From positions 1 through 35,906 of the forward strand of contig DATIQN010000021.1 of assembly GCA_035470785.1 (NCBI GenBank): DNA of 35,906 nt, written 5' to 3'. The notes under the pieces were generated by a model that had not been told where the DNA came from, made no database searches, and was given only the letters and a program-made list of their open reading frames with translations. The number at the start of each line of letters is the position of its first letter. Position 1 is the stretch's first letter. The stretch is from Croceibacterium_B sp035470785 (GTDB taxonomy: Bacteria; Pseudomonadota; Alphaproteobacteria; Sphingomonadales; Sphingomonadaceae). Below, piece after piece: positions 15,006 through 23,840 of this stretch. The position numbers were made by a program, and so were the translations under genes.

Positions 15006-17843
15006 ATGCGCCGCATCCTCGCCACCACTGCCCTGCCGTTCGTCCTGCTCGCCTCGGCCGCGAACGCGCAACAGGCCGCGCCCGCGCCCAAGCTCGCGCC
15101 GCTCTCGCAGCTCGTCGATCAGGTCGACATTCCGTACCAGACCTTCACCCTGCCCAACGGGCTAGAAACGATCGTCCACACCGACCGCAAGGCACCGATC
15201 GTCGGGATCACGGTCTACTACCGCGTCGGCTCGAAGAACGAGCCGCGCGGGCGCACCGGGTTCGCGCACCTGTTCGAACACCTGATGTTCGGCGGCAGCG
15301 AGAACGTCGCCAGCTTCGACGTGCCACTCGAGGCGGCGGGCTCGACGAGCACCAACGGTTCGACCTGGTACGACCGCACCAACTACATCGAGACCGTGCC
15401 CGACGGCGCGCTCGATCTCGCGCTGTTCGAGGAAAGCGACCGGATGGGCTACCTGCTCGGCGCGGTGAACCAGGACAAGCTCGACAAGCAGCGCGGCGTG
15501 GTCGAGAACGAAAAGCGGCAGGACGACAACGAGCCCTACGGCCTCGTCCAGTACCACCTCAACGACGCGCTTTTCCCCGTCGGCCACCCCTATCGCCACA
15601 CCACGATCGGCTCGATGGCCGATCTCGACGCCGCCCGGCTGACCGACGTGCGCAAGTGGTTCACCGACCACTACGGACCGAACAACGTCGTGCTGGCGAT
15701 CACGGGCGATATCGACCTCGCCACCGCCAAGGCCAAGGTCAGCAAGTGGTTCGGCGACATTCCCCGCGGACCGGCAGTAACCCCGGTGGCCGCCGGTCCA
15801 GTTACGCTCAAGGCTCCGGTGCGCGAGACGATCACCGACCAGGTGCCGGTGACGCGGATCATGCGCGCGTGGACCGGCCCGGCGCTCACCTCGCCCGACG
15901 AAGTACCGCTCGAAGCCGGGCTCTACGTGCTCGGCGGCCTGGCCAGCTCGCGCCTCGACAACGCGCTCGTCCGCGGCGACGAGCTGGCGGTGTCGGTCAC
16001 CGCAGGCCTCGAACAGCACGAGAAAATCGGCTTTCTCCAGGCGCAGATGGACGTGAAGCCCGGGGTCGATCCGGCCGTTGCCGAAAGGCGCTTCGACGCG
16101 GTGATCGACGAGCTGGTGAAGAACGGCCCGACCAAAGACGAGCTGCAGCGCGCGGCGACCAGCATCGTCTCCTCGCAGATCGGTGCGCTCGAGCTGGTCG
16201 GCGGTTTCTCCGGCAAGGGCGCCACGCTGGCTGAGGGCGAGCTCTACGCCCACGATCCGGCGCACTACAAGAAGGAGCTCGCCGAGCTCGCCGCGCTCAC
16301 GCCCGCGCAAGTGAAGGCGGCGCTGCAGCGCTGGCTCACGCGCCCGGCCTACACGCTGACGATCAAGCCGGGCGCACGGACCGAGGATGGGGCGCTGCTG
16401 GGCGGCTGGGGCGACGAGGGCAAGGTGCCGCCGCCGCCGAAGGACCCGAAGACGCCGGTCGCACCGCTCCACCTCGTCAAGCGGCAAGCGCCGCCCGTCT
16501 CCGAGGTCAAGGACCTCACCTTCCCGGCAGTCGAGCACGCGAAGCTGTCGAACGGGATAGACGTCGAGCTCGCCCGCCGCACCGCTATCCCCAAAGTCAG
16601 CCTGGCGCTGACGTTCGACGCCGGCAACGCCGCCGACGACCCGGCGCACGCCGGCATCCAGTCGCTGATGCTCGACGCGCTCGACGAAGGCACGACCACG
16701 CGCAGCGCCGAGCAGATCGCCGTGGAGCAGGAGCGGCTCGGCGCCAGCATTGACACCGGCAGCAACACCGATTCGAGCCAGGTCTCGATGACCGCGTTAA
16801 CCGCCAACCTCAGTCCGTCGCTCGAATTGATGGCCGACGTGGCCCGCCACCCCAGGTTCGCCGATGCCGACGTCGCCCGGATCAAGAACCAGCGGCTGGC
16901 CGACATCGCCCAGGAACAGGCCGATCCGAACAGCCTAGGGGTGCGCGCGATCCGCCCGCTGATCTACGGCACGCAGCATCCCTATGGCTCGGTCGGCGCC
17001 AGCGGCAAGGCCGAGGTGATCAAGGCGCTGACGCCCGCCGACTTGCGCGCAGAGCACGACAAGTGGCTGCGGCCCGACCTCGCGCATATCGTCGTCGTCG
17101 GCGACGTGACGATGGCCGACCTGCTGCCCAGGCTCGAGGCCGCGTTCGGCGACTGGAAAGCGCCCGCCGGCCCCGCGCCGGTCAAGCGGATCGACGGCCC
17201 GATCTCCACCCCCAAGCCGCGCCTGGTGGTGATCGATCGGCCGAACTCGCCGCAATCGGTGTTGCTGTTCGGCCGCGTGCTGCCGCTCAACGGCAGCGGC
17301 ACCGGACAGGAAGCGCTCGAGCTCGCCAACGAAGTGATCGGCAACGACTTCCTCTCACGGCTCAACAGCGACCTGCGCGAAGAGAAGGGCTGGACATACG
17401 GCATCTCCAGCTCGCTGTTCCAGGTCCGCGGCCCGCGCGGGTTCATCGTGATGAGCCCGGTGCAGACCGACCGCACGGCGGATTCGATCCGCCTGATCGA
17501 GCAGGACATGAAGGCCTTCCCGGCAAGCAAGGGGGTGGATTCGGTCGAGCTGCAACGGGTTACCGAAGGCAACATCCGCAACCTGCCCAACCGCTTCGAA
17601 ACCAACGGCCAGGTGCTCGGCGCGCTGCTCGACAACCAGCGCCTCAAGCGCCCTGACGACTACCAGGCCAGGCTGCCCGGCATCTACCGCGCGCTCAACG
17701 CCAAAGCGATCGACACGGCGGCGGCACAGTACCTCCAGCCCGAACAGATGGTCATCGTCGTCGTCGGCGACCGCAGCAAGATCGACGCCCAGCTCAAGAC
17801 GCTGGGCATGCCGATCGAGTATGTGAAGGCGGAGGATTTGTAG
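15006..17843 (+). CDS. exported M16-family zinc metallopeptidase (two-domain)
   Basis: The 945-aa protein starts with a signal peptide (MRRILATTALPFVLLASAANA, cleavage near A-Q). The first M16 half has the inverted zinc motif HLFEH (about residues 88-92: FAHLFEHLMFGG) and the downstream glutamate in the VENEKR segment (E176 region). The second half, from about residue 510 (VEHAKLSNGIDVELARR), lacks HxxEH and forms the inactive partner domain, as in pitrilysin-like and processing peptidases. Both halves carry the ...GKAEVIKALTPADL-like closing motifs. It is probably periplasmic and degrades oligopeptides or processes exported proteins. Length and two-domain order match the bacterial family. 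It stands alone between a repeat and the GFA gene. Confidence 0.93.
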   Translation: MRRILATTALPFVLLASAANAQQAAPAPKLAPLSQLVDQVDIPYQTFTLPNGLETIVHTDRKAPIVGITVYYRVGSKNEPRGRTGFAHLFEHLMFGGSENVASFDVPLEAAGSTSTNGSTWYDRTNYIETVPDGALDLALFEESDRMGYLLGAVNQDKLDKQRGVVENEKRQDDNEPYGLVQYHLNDALFPVGHPYRHTTIGSMADLDAARLTDVRKWFTDHYGPNNVVLAITGDIDLATAKAKVSKWFGDIPRGPAVTPVAAGPVTLKAPVRETITDQVPVTRIMRAWTGPALTSPDEVPLEAGLYVLGGLASSRLDNALVRGDELAVSVTAGLEQHEKIGFLQAQMDVKPGVDPAVAERRFDAVIDELVKNGPTKDELQRAATSIVSSQIGALELVGGFSGKGATLAEGELYAHDPAHYKKELAELAALTPAQVKAALQRWLTRPAYTLTIKPGARTEDGALLGGWGDEGKVPPPPKDPKTPVAPLHLVKRQAPPVSEVKDLTFPAVEHAKLSNGIDVELARRTAIPKVSLALTFDAGNAADDPAHAGIQSLMLDALDEGTTTRSAEQIAVEQERLGASIDTGSNTDSSQVSMTALTANLSPSLELMADVARHPRFADADVARIKNQRLADIAQEQADPNSLGVRAIRPLIYGTQHPYGSVGASGKAEVIKALTPADLRAEHDKWLRPDLAHIVVVGDVTMADLLPRLEAAFGDWKAPAGPAPVKRIDGPISTPKPRLVVIDRPNSPQSVLLFGRVLPLNGSGTGQEALELANEVIGNDFLSRLNSDLREEKGWTYGISSSLFQVRGPRGFIVMSPVQTDRTADSIRLIEQDMKAFPASKGVDSVELQRVTEGNIRNLPNRFETNGQVLGALLDNQRLKRPDDYQARLPGIYRALNAKAIDTAAAQYLQPEQMVIVVVGDRSKIDAQLKTLGMPIEYVKAEDL

Positions 17844-17854
17844 GCGCTGCCACA

Positions 17855-17881
17855 AATGTCGACTTTGGGTGGAAAGCTGGC
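17855..17881. repeat. left copy of a 27-nt repeat flanking the GFA gene
   Basis: The element begins AATGTCGACTTTGGG and agrees with the copy at 18323-18349 at about 21 of 27 positions in the same orientation. Each copy has weak internal dyad symmetry (GTC.GCTTT with AAGCGGAC in the right copy). Together they bracket the single gene 17905-18309. Confidence 0.5.
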
Positions 17882-17904
17882 CCCGCGTCTACTACCGTGT
17901 GCAG

Positions 17905-18309
17905 ATGCTGAGCCTCTCCTGCCTTTGTGGTCAAATCGCGATCGAACTCAAGAAGAAGCCAGACTTCATCCAGGAGTGCAATTGCACCTTATGCAATAAG
18001 ACCGGCGCTCGTTGGGCTTACTTCCATCCCTCCGAAGTCTCGGTCGATGGGAGCCCCAAAGGATATTGCAGAGGGGACAAGGATGAACCGAACGCGCAAG
18101 TCCAGTTCTGTCCGACGTGCGGTTCAACGACGCATTTCGTCCTAACCGAACATGCGATCTCCAAGTTCGGGAATAGCCTCATGGGGGTCAATATGTGGCT
18201 TGCGGATGCCCGGGACATTGCCGGAACCGAACTGCGCTATCCTGACGGACGAGCATGGTCGGGCGAAGGCGATTTTGCATATGTACGAGAGCCCAGCATC
18301 ATCAGCTGA
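17905..18309 (+). CDS. GFA-family (CENP-V/GFA) zinc protein
   Basis: ATG 17905 gives a 134-aa protein starting MLSLSCLCGQIAIEL; a GTG at 17869 would add 12 atypical residues. The zinc-binding cysteines of the GFA fold are present: C6-L-C8, C25-N-C27-T-L-C30, and C69-P-T-C72 (FCPTCGSTTHF). The founding member was reported as a glutathione-dependent formaldehyde-activating enzyme, but most members have no proven reaction. The protein is cytosolic. GC content is visibly lower than in its neighbours, and a short repeat lies on both sides, so recent acquisition is possible. The ribosome site is weak. The substrate is unknown. Confidence 0.85.
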   Translation: MLSLSCLCGQIAIELKKKPDFIQECNCTLCNKTGARWAYFHPSEVSVDGSPKGYCRGDKDEPNAQVQFCPTCGSTTHFVLTEHAISKFGNSLMGVNMWLADARDIAGTELRYPDGRAWSGEGDFAYVREPSIIS

Positions 18310-18322
18310 ATAGCGACTTTCG

Positions 18323-18349
18323 AATGTCGGCTTTCGGTCGCAAGCGGAC
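18323..18349. repeat. right copy of the 27-nt repeat flanking the GFA gene
   Basis: The element begins AATGTCGGCTTTCGG and ends AAGCGGAC. It matches the left copy at 17855-17881 with roughly six differences. It ends 8 nt before the stop codon of gatB, which is transcribed toward it. Confidence 0.5.
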
Positions 18350-18357
18350 AGTGCCTC

Positions 18358-19854
18358 CTACCCCAGCTTCGTCTTCAGCACTTCGTTGACCACCTGCGGA
18401 TTGGCCTTGCCCTGCATCGCTTTCATCGTCTGGCCGACGAAGAAGCCGAACAGCGCCTCTTTCCCGGCGCGATATTCGGCGACCTTGTCGGCGTTGGCGG
18501 CGAGGACCTGGTCGACCGCGGCTTCGATCGCGCCGCTGTCGCTTTCCTGCTTGAGGCCCTCGCGCTCGACGATCGCAGTCGCGCCGTCGCCGGTGGCGAG
18601 CATGGTTTCGACTACCTGCTTGGCGATCGAGCCTGAGATCGTGCCCTTGCCAATCAGCGCGAGCAGCTCGGCGGCCTGTTGGTGGCTGACGGGCGAGTCC
18701 TCGAGCGAGTGGCCGCCCTTATTGAGCGCGCCGAAGAACTCGCTGATCAGCCAGTTGGCGGCCTGCTTGGCGACCTCGGCTTCGCTCTTGCCCTGGGCAG
18801 CGGCGGTTTCGGTAAGCAAAGCCTCGAACCAGCGCGCGGTCTCGACTTCGGCGGTGAGGACCGCGGCGTTGTAGTCGCTCAGGCCCAGCGTCTCGACGTA
18901 GCGCCGGCGCTTGGCGTCGGGCAGCTCGGGCAGGCTCGCGCGGCATTCGGCGACGAAAGCATCGTCGAGCTCGAGCGGCAGCAGGTCGGGATCGGGGAAG
19001 TAGCGGTAATCGTGCGCGTCTTCCTTGCTGCGCATCGAGCGGGTGGTGCCGGTGCCGGGATCGAACAGGCGGGTTTCCTGGACGATCGTGCCGCCGTCTT
19101 CGAGCACTTCGACCTGGCGGCGCGCCTCGTGCTCGATCGTCGCCATCACGAAGCGCACCGAGTTGACGTTCTTGGTCTCGGTCCGCGTGCCGAATTCGTC
19201 GCCCGGCTTGCGCACGCTGACGTTGACGTCGGCGCGCATCGAGCCTTCCTCCATGTTGCCGTCGCACGATCCGACGTAGCGCAGGATCGAGCGCAGCTTG
19301 CGCACGTAGGCCCCCGCCTCGGCGGGGCTGCGCATGTCGGGCCGGCTGACGATCTCCATCAGCGCGACGCCCGAGCGATTGAGGTCGACGTAGCTCATCG
19401 TCGGGTGCTGGTCGTGCATCAGCTTGCCCGCGTCCTGCTCGACGTGGATGCGCTCGATGCCGATCACCTTGTCCTCGGGGATCCCGGCCTTCTCGTCGGC
19501 CTCGATAGTCAGCGCGCCCTCGCCCACCAGCGGATGGTAGAGCTGGCTGATCTGATAGCCCTGCGGAAGATCGGCGTAGAAGTAGTTCTTGCGGTCGAAC
19601 CGGCTCCACTTGTTGATCTGCGCCTCGATCGCGAGGCCGGTGCGCACCGCCTGGCGGATGCACTCGCGGTTGGGCACCGGCAGCATGCCGGGCATCGCCG
19701 CGTCGACCAGGCTGACCTGCGCATTCGGCTCGGCACCGAACTCGGTGCTGGCGCCGCTGAACAGCTTGGCCTTGCTGGTCACCTGTGCGTGGACCTCGAG
19801 GCCGATCACGACCTCCCACTCGCCGGTGGCGCCGTGGATGCGGTAGGTGCTCAT
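18358..19854 (-). CDS. gatB: Asp/Glu-tRNA amidotransferase subunit B
   Basis: The 498-aa protein opens with EVVIGLEVHAQVTSKAKLFS and contains ASTEFGAEPNAQVSLVDAAM, PGMLPVPNRECIRQAVRTG and RKNYFYADLPQGYQISQLYH, the diagnostic GatB blocks. The C-terminal YqeY/GatB domain (about 350-498) includes KQAANWLISEFFGALNK and ends AMQGKANPQVVNEVLKTKLG. GatB activates Glu-tRNA(Gln) or Asp-tRNA(Asn) by phosphorylation and receives ammonia from GatA. It is the last gene of the gatC-gatA-X-gatB unit. Its ATG overlaps the TGA of the preceding gene (ATGA), indicating translational coupling. Length is normal for the family. Confidence 0.97.
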   Translation of the reverse strand: MSTYRIHGATGEWEVVIGLEVHAQVTSKAKLFSGASTEFGAEPNAQVSLVDAAMPGMLPVPNRECIRQAVRTGLAIEAQINKWSRFDRKNYFYADLPQGYQISQLYHPLVGEGALTIEADEKAGIPEDKVIGIERIHVEQDAGKLMHDQHPTMSYVDLNRSGVALMEIVSRPDMRSPAEAGAYVRKLRSILRYVGSCDGNMEEGSMRADVNVSVRKPGDEFGTRTETKNVNSVRFVMATIEHEARRQVEVLEDGGTIVQETRLFDPGTGTTRSMRSKEDAHDYRYFPDPDLLPLELDDAFVAECRASLPELPDAKRRRYVETLGLSDYNAAVLTAEVETARWFEALLTETAAAQGKSEAEVAKQAANWLISEFFGALNKGGHSLEDSPVSHQQAAELLALIGKGTISGSIAKQVVETMLATGDGATAIVEREGLKQESDSGAIEAAVDQVLAANADKVAEYRAGKEALFGFFVGQTMKAMQGKANPQVVNEVLKTKLG

Positions 19855-20210
19855 ACCACGCGCTTCTCTAAGCTCGAAGTGTCCAACGGCTTCTTAGGGC
19901 TCGTATCTTTGAAGTTGGTTGGAATAGAAAACCGGATTCGGCTAATCGTCGAATTCTCGCTTCCTTCCTCAGCACCCAAATTTGCTCCAATACCGAAAAC
20001 GGCAACCTTCATTCCTCCACCTGCTTTGCCGGACAGTTTTGCGGAAACAGCCACATCGAATTCGATCTTTCTCGGCGCGTTGAAACCAAACACGCCCGTT
20101 CCGTGGGCGGATGAAATCTGAGTCCCTTGAGCTTCTTCGATCCCTGCAGCGATTGCCTTCAGGGTGCTGGCCACAAAGGTTTGCAGTTCATCGGTATCAG
20201 CGTCGCTCAT
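19851..20210 (-). CDS. trypco2-like domain protein inserted in the gat operon
   Basis: ATG at 20210 overlaps the TGA of gatA (TGATG), and its own TGA overlaps the ATG of gatB, so it is translationally stitched into the operon. The 119-aa product has a helix (LQTFVASTLKAIAAGIEEAQ), then strands with KIEFDVAVSAKLSG (residues 48-61), MKVAVFGIGANLGA (67-80) and STISRIRFSIPTN (87-99). This order, a helix then 'V.FDVAVs..' and 'i.RI.FsIP', resembles the trypsin-co-occurring domain 2 (trypco2), reported in predicted conflict or stress systems next to proteases and NTPases. I see no trypsin domain. GC is lower than in gatA and gatB, suggesting later insertion. Family assignment is tentative; the protein itself is well supported. 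Confidence 0.7.
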   Translation of the reverse strand: MSDADTDELQTFVASTLKAIAAGIEEAQGTQISSAHGTGVFGFNAPRKIEFDVAVSAKLSGKAGGGMKVAVFGIGANLGAEEGSENSTISRIRFSIPTNFKDTSPKKPLDTSSLEKRVV

Positions 20211-21694
20211 CACCACCACCTCTCCGGCTGCGCGTCAAACTCGGCCCGCTGCTCGATCGCCAGCCCGGCATCGAGCACACCCTGCTCGTCGAAAGCCTTG
20301 CCGATGAGCTGCAGGCCGAGCGGCAGGCCCTCGGAGTTGAGGCCCGCAGGCACGCTCATCGCCGGCAGGCCGGCGAGGCTGGCGGGCACGGCGAAGACGT
20401 CGTTGAGGTACATCGCGATCGGGTCGTCGCTCTTCTCGCCGAGCGCAAAGGCGGCGCTCGGGGCGGTCGGGGCGAGGATCACGTCGCAGTGCTCGAACGC
20501 GGCGGCGAAATCGCGCTGGATCAGCGTGCGGACCTTCATCGCCTGGGTGTAATAGGCGTCGTAGAATCCGGCGCTGAGCACGTAAGTGCCGATCAGGATG
20601 CGGCGCTTGACCTCGTCGCCGAAGCCGGCGGCGCGGGTGGCGGCGTACATCTCCTGCAGGCTCGCTCGCGCGGGCAGCTCGCGCAATCCGTAGCGGACGC
20701 CGTCGTAGCGGGCGAGGTTCGACGAGGCCTCGGCGGGCGCGACGATGTAGTAGGCGGGGAGCGCGTACTTGGTGTGCGGCAGGCTGATGTCGACCACCTC
20801 GGCGCCCGCGTCCTTGAGCCAGGCCATGCCCTGGTCCCAGCTCGCGGCGATCTCGGGGTCCATCCCGTCAATCCGGTACTCGCGCGGGATGCCCACGCGC
20901 TTGCCGCGCAGGTCCGCGTTGAGCGCCCCGGCCCAGTCGGGCACCGGCATGTCGAGGCTGGTCGAATCCTTCGGGTCGAACCCGGCCATCGCGCCGAGCA
21001 TGATTGCGCAATCTTCGACCGAGCGCGCCATCGGCCCGGCCTGGTCGAGCGAGCTGGCGAAGGCGACGATGCCCCAGCGGCTGCAGCGGCCGTAAGTCGG
21101 CTTGATCCCGCAGATTCCAGTGAACGCGGCCGGCTGGCGGATCGAGCCACCGGTGTCGGTGCCGGTCGCCGCGGGGCACAGTCGCGCGGAAACGGCTGTG
21201 CTGGACCCGCCCGACGAGCCGCCCGGAGCCAGCGGCGCGTTGCCGCCGTCCTTGCGCCGCCATGGGCTGATCACGTTGCCGTAGTACGAGGTCTCGTTCG
21301 ACGAGCCCATCGCGAACTGGTCCATGTTGAGCTTGCCGAGCATCCCGGCGCCCGCGTCCCACAGCTTCTGGGAAACGGTGCTTTCGTACTCGGGAATGAA
21401 GCGGTCGAGGATGTGGCTGGCGGCCGTGGTCTGCACGCCCTTGGTGGCGAACAGGTCCTTCATCCCGATCGGCACGCCGGCCATCGCGCCGAGCGGCTTG
21501 CCCGCGGCGCGGTCGGCGTCGACCCTGGCCGCCGCCTCGAGCGCCTTCTCGGGCGTGGCGACGATGAACGCGTTCAGTTCCTTCGCCGCGGCGACGCTGG
21601 AGTTGAACGCCTCGGCCGCCTCGCGCGCGGTGAACTCGCCCGCGGCGACTCCGTCGCGGATCGCCTTGACGCCGAGCTGGGTCAGGTCGGTCAT
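20210..21694 (-). CDS. gatA: Asp/Glu-tRNA amidotransferase subunit A
   Basis: ATG at 21694 overlaps the gatC stop (ATGA); a longer upstream frame is gatC in another phase. The 494-aa protein is an amidase-signature enzyme. The catalytic lysine lies in MKDLFATKG, and GGSSGGSSTAVSARL with TGTDTGGSIRQPAAFTG carries the cis-Ser and nucleophile Ser of the Ser-cisSer-Lys triad. GIKPTYGRCSRWGIVAFASS and LDQAGPMARSVEDCA are typical GatA segments. It releases ammonia from glutamine and channels it to GatB. It is cytosolic, second gene of the operon, and followed by the inserted trypco2-like gene with a 1-nt overlap. Confidence 0.97.
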   Translation of the reverse strand: MTDLTQLGVKAIRDGVAAGEFTAREAAEAFNSSVAAAKELNAFIVATPEKALEAAARVDADRAAGKPLGAMAGVPIGMKDLFATKGVQTTAASHILDRFIPEYESTVSQKLWDAGAGMLGKLNMDQFAMGSSNETSYYGNVISPWRRKDGGNAPLAPGGSSGGSSTAVSARLCPAATGTDTGGSIRQPAAFTGICGIKPTYGRCSRWGIVAFASSLDQAGPMARSVEDCAIMLGAMAGFDPKDSTSLDMPVPDWAGALNADLRGKRVGIPREYRIDGMDPEIAASWDQGMAWLKDAGAEVVDISLPHTKYALPAYYIVAPAEASSNLARYDGVRYGLRELPARASLQEMYAATRAAGFGDEVKRRILIGTYVLSAGFYDAYYTQAMKVRTLIQRDFAAAFEHCDVILAPTAPSAAFALGEKSDDPIAMYLNDVFAVPASLAGLPAMSVPAGLNSEGLPLGLQLIGKAFDEQGVLDAGLAIEQRAEFDAQPERWW

Positions 21695-21993
21695 TCGATC
21701 ACCTTGGGCACGCCGAAGAACCCGTGCTCGGCGGCGGGCGCGTTGGCGAGAACCTTGTCGCGGATGCCGCCGCCGGTCAGCGGATCGGCGTCGACCACGT
21801 CGTCGCGCAGGCGCAGCGCCTGCGGGATCACCGCGGTCATCGGCTCGACGCCTGAGGTATCGACCTCGCCGAGCTGCTCGACCCACGCGAGGATGTTGTT
21901 GAACTCCGGCACCATCCGGTCGAGCGCGGGCTCGTCCATCTCGATGCGCGCCAGGCTGGCGATCTTGGCCACTGTCTTACGGTCTACCGACAT
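21691..21993 (-). CDS. gatC: Asp/Glu-tRNA amidotransferase subunit C
   Basis: The 100-aa protein starts MSVDRKTVAKIASLARIEMD, the standard GatC opening. It continues with MVPEFNNILAWVEQLGEVDT, then GVEPMTAVIPQALRLRDDVV and a C-terminal GFFGVPKVIE, all conserved in the family. GatC wraps around and stabilises the GatA-GatB interface. It is the first gene of the operon and couples to gatA through an ATGA overlap. The upstream gap (21994-22040) is short, so the operon promoter must lie there or inside the preceding DUF4153 gene, whose transcript may read through. Confidence 0.95.
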   Translation of the reverse strand: MSVDRKTVAKIASLARIEMDEPALDRMVPEFNNILAWVEQLGEVDTSGVEPMTAVIPQALRLRDDVVDADPLTGGGIRDKVLANAPAAEHGFFGVPKVIE

Positions 21994-22040
21994 GCGCGCG
22001 CCCTAGCGGGGCGGGCGGCGACCATCAAGCGGCGCGGCAG

Positions 22041-23735
22041 TTACTTGATGGGATTGCCGATCGGTTGACCGTCGATGAAGACATATTTCTCTGAGATCGA
22101 GCGAATCTCGATCCGCGCATCGGCGTTTAGTCGCCTTTCTTGAATTGGCTTTACGGATTCGATCTCGGCTTTCTTGCCGGCACCAAGCAATAACGTCGGA
22201 TACCCGTACAAGGTCCGTCCACCAAGCAGCGCGACTTTCCGGCGGCCATCGGTCGTGCGGTCCAGTTCGAGTGCAACGCAGATCCCCTCGCATTGGCTTG
22301 GGTTGGTTTCGAGATACGCCAAGACAAGTTGTCGAAGCTCTGCGTCGTCGGGTTGTACCTTCAACTGAAATTGTTCCGCCGTGCGAACCGTTCGATCATA
22401 TCCGGGGATGGGTCGTTCGGTCTGCGCCAGCGCGATCCGGGCTCGTTCGGAAATCCCTTTGTTCCGATTGGCCGCCAATCGCGTCAGCGCCCGCCGCCCC
22501 GCGTCGCCGAAATCCCAGCGCAGCGCGGCGAAGTCGAACTGGTCCGGCGAAACCTTTCCACTCTCCAGCCGATGCAGCTGGTTGCCCGCCGATATGCGTC
22601 CGAAGTCGAGAATCGGCAGCGCGAGGAACAGCGCCATGCCGCAAGAGGCCACAGCGAGCATGAAGTTCGCCTCGCGCACCCGTTGCGCCCATGCCTTCAT
22701 TCGGCCGCGCAGCAGCGCGCCCCAGTAGCCCACGCCCCAGGCGCAGGCGACGATCACGGTGACGAGGCCCCACAGCCGCTCGGGCGCGAGGCCGTACTGG
22801 TTGAGTCTTAGGCCGAGCGAGACGGCAGCGAACACCGCCAGCGGCAGGATCACGATGGCAAGCGCCAGCGCGGCCACGCGCATGACCGGGTTGCGCGTCA
22901 TCGCCTCATCGTCTTGCCGTACGAGGACGCACGTGAGCACGAACGCGCCGGCGGCGCAGGCCAGCAAGGTCGGCGTCGCCTCGCGGGTCGCCTCCCACAG
23001 CACTTGAGGCCCCGAAACGGCAGTCGCCAGCAGGAACACGACGAGGCCGACGGCCAGCGGCACCGCCAGCAGCGACAGAACCAGAAGCACGACCGTCCGC
23101 AGCATTCCGAGCACCTTGAGCTCGTTGCGCAGGACGCCGAGGGCTGCGCCGAAGGCGAGACCGGAGAATGTCCAGGCGAACCAGCCGTGCTCCATCAGGT
23201 CGCGCAGGAAGTCGATCTTGAGCAGCTCGAACAGCTTGGACAGGATCGCCAGCGCCACCCACGACAGGCCGGTGAAGGCGAGCGCACCCGCGGCGCTGAT
23301 CGCGTCGGTCCAAATGTGGTGGTAGATTTCGCTGTAAGGCGTGGCAAACCGCCGTTTGAGAAAGCCCGCCTGGAACAGCGGCAGCGCCAGCGCGGTGGCG
23401 ACGACTCCGGCGGCAAAGCCGTACTGCTCGTCGGGCAAGTGCTCGCCATAGCGCACCGCGCGCCACGCGAGCCCGGCCATGACCAGGCCGATGACGACCG
23501 CGAACACCGCGGGCTCGCGCCAGCGGCCCTTCTCGAGCGTGAATGCCGCGGCGAGCGCCCCGAAGAACACGAAGGCCGCGGGCGCCACTCGCCAGGCGTC
23601 GACTTCGTGATCGTGCGTGACGAGGTGGATCAGCAGCCCGCCAAAGCCGAGCAGTCCGGCGAGAAGCCACGGCCGAAGCGGCCAGTCCGGCACCGCCGAA
23701 TCGGCCGAGTCGCTATCGATCGTCTCTCCGGCCAT
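22041..23735 (-). CDS. DUF4153-family polytopic membrane protein
   Basis: ATG 23735 has GGAGG about 5 nt upstream. The 564-aa protein has roughly ten membrane helices up to residue 390. Features such as LNQYGLAPERLWGLVTVIVA (about 325-344) and a soluble tail of about 170 residues are those of DUF4153, an inner-membrane family of unknown function. The motif 'R..qYGLtp.R.w' recurs in its members. The tail includes SQCEGICVALELDRTTDGRR and is AT-richer than the membrane part, ending with a beta-rich region (ARIEIRSISEKYVFIDGQPI). The gene is read in the same direction as gatC, 47 nt upstream of it, so it may share a transcript. Confidence 0.8.
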   Translation of the reverse strand: MAGETIDSDSADSAVPDWPLRPWLLAGLLGFGGLLIHLVTHDHEVDAWRVAPAAFVFFGALAAAFTLEKGRWREPAVFAVVIGLVMAGLAWRAVRYGEHLPDEQYGFAAGVVATALALPLFQAGFLKRRFATPYSEIYHHIWTDAISAAGALAFTGLSWVALAILSKLFELLKIDFLRDLMEHGWFAWTFSGLAFGAALGVLRNELKVLGMLRTVVLLVLSLLAVPLAVGLVVFLLATAVSGPQVLWEATREATPTLLACAAGAFVLTCVLVRQDDEAMTRNPVMRVAALALAIVILPLAVFAAVSLGLRLNQYGLAPERLWGLVTVIVACAWGVGYWGALLRGRMKAWAQRVREANFMLAVASCGMALFLALPILDFGRISAGNQLHRLESGKVSPDQFDFAALRWDFGDAGRRALTRLAANRNKGISERARIALAQTERPIPGYDRTVRTAEQFQLKVQPDDAELRQLVLAYLETNPSQCEGICVALELDRTTDGRRKVALLGGRTLYGYPTLLLGAGKKAEIESVKPIQERRLNADARIEIRSISEKYVFIDGQPIGNPIK

Positions 23736-23806
23736 GACTGCCTCCCCACCGCGGAACAGGGAGTAGCATGCCGCCGGCCGGGCACGAAGGCATGAGCAAA
23801 ATGTGA

Positions 23807-23832
23807 GGAATTCGCCGTGACCGGTGAATTCC
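23807..23832. terminator. strong hairpin downstream of the FKBP gene
   Basis: GGAATTC (23807-23813) and GAATTCC (23826-23832) pair exactly, and GCC with GGT extends the stem inward (10 bp with one G-U). It lies 8 nt past the stop of the minus-strand FKBP gene, with a TTTT stretch a few bases further on that strand. It is probably a terminator; EcoRI-like palindromes make it bidirectional. Confidence 0.5.
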
Positions 23833-23840
23833 GCGTTTGG

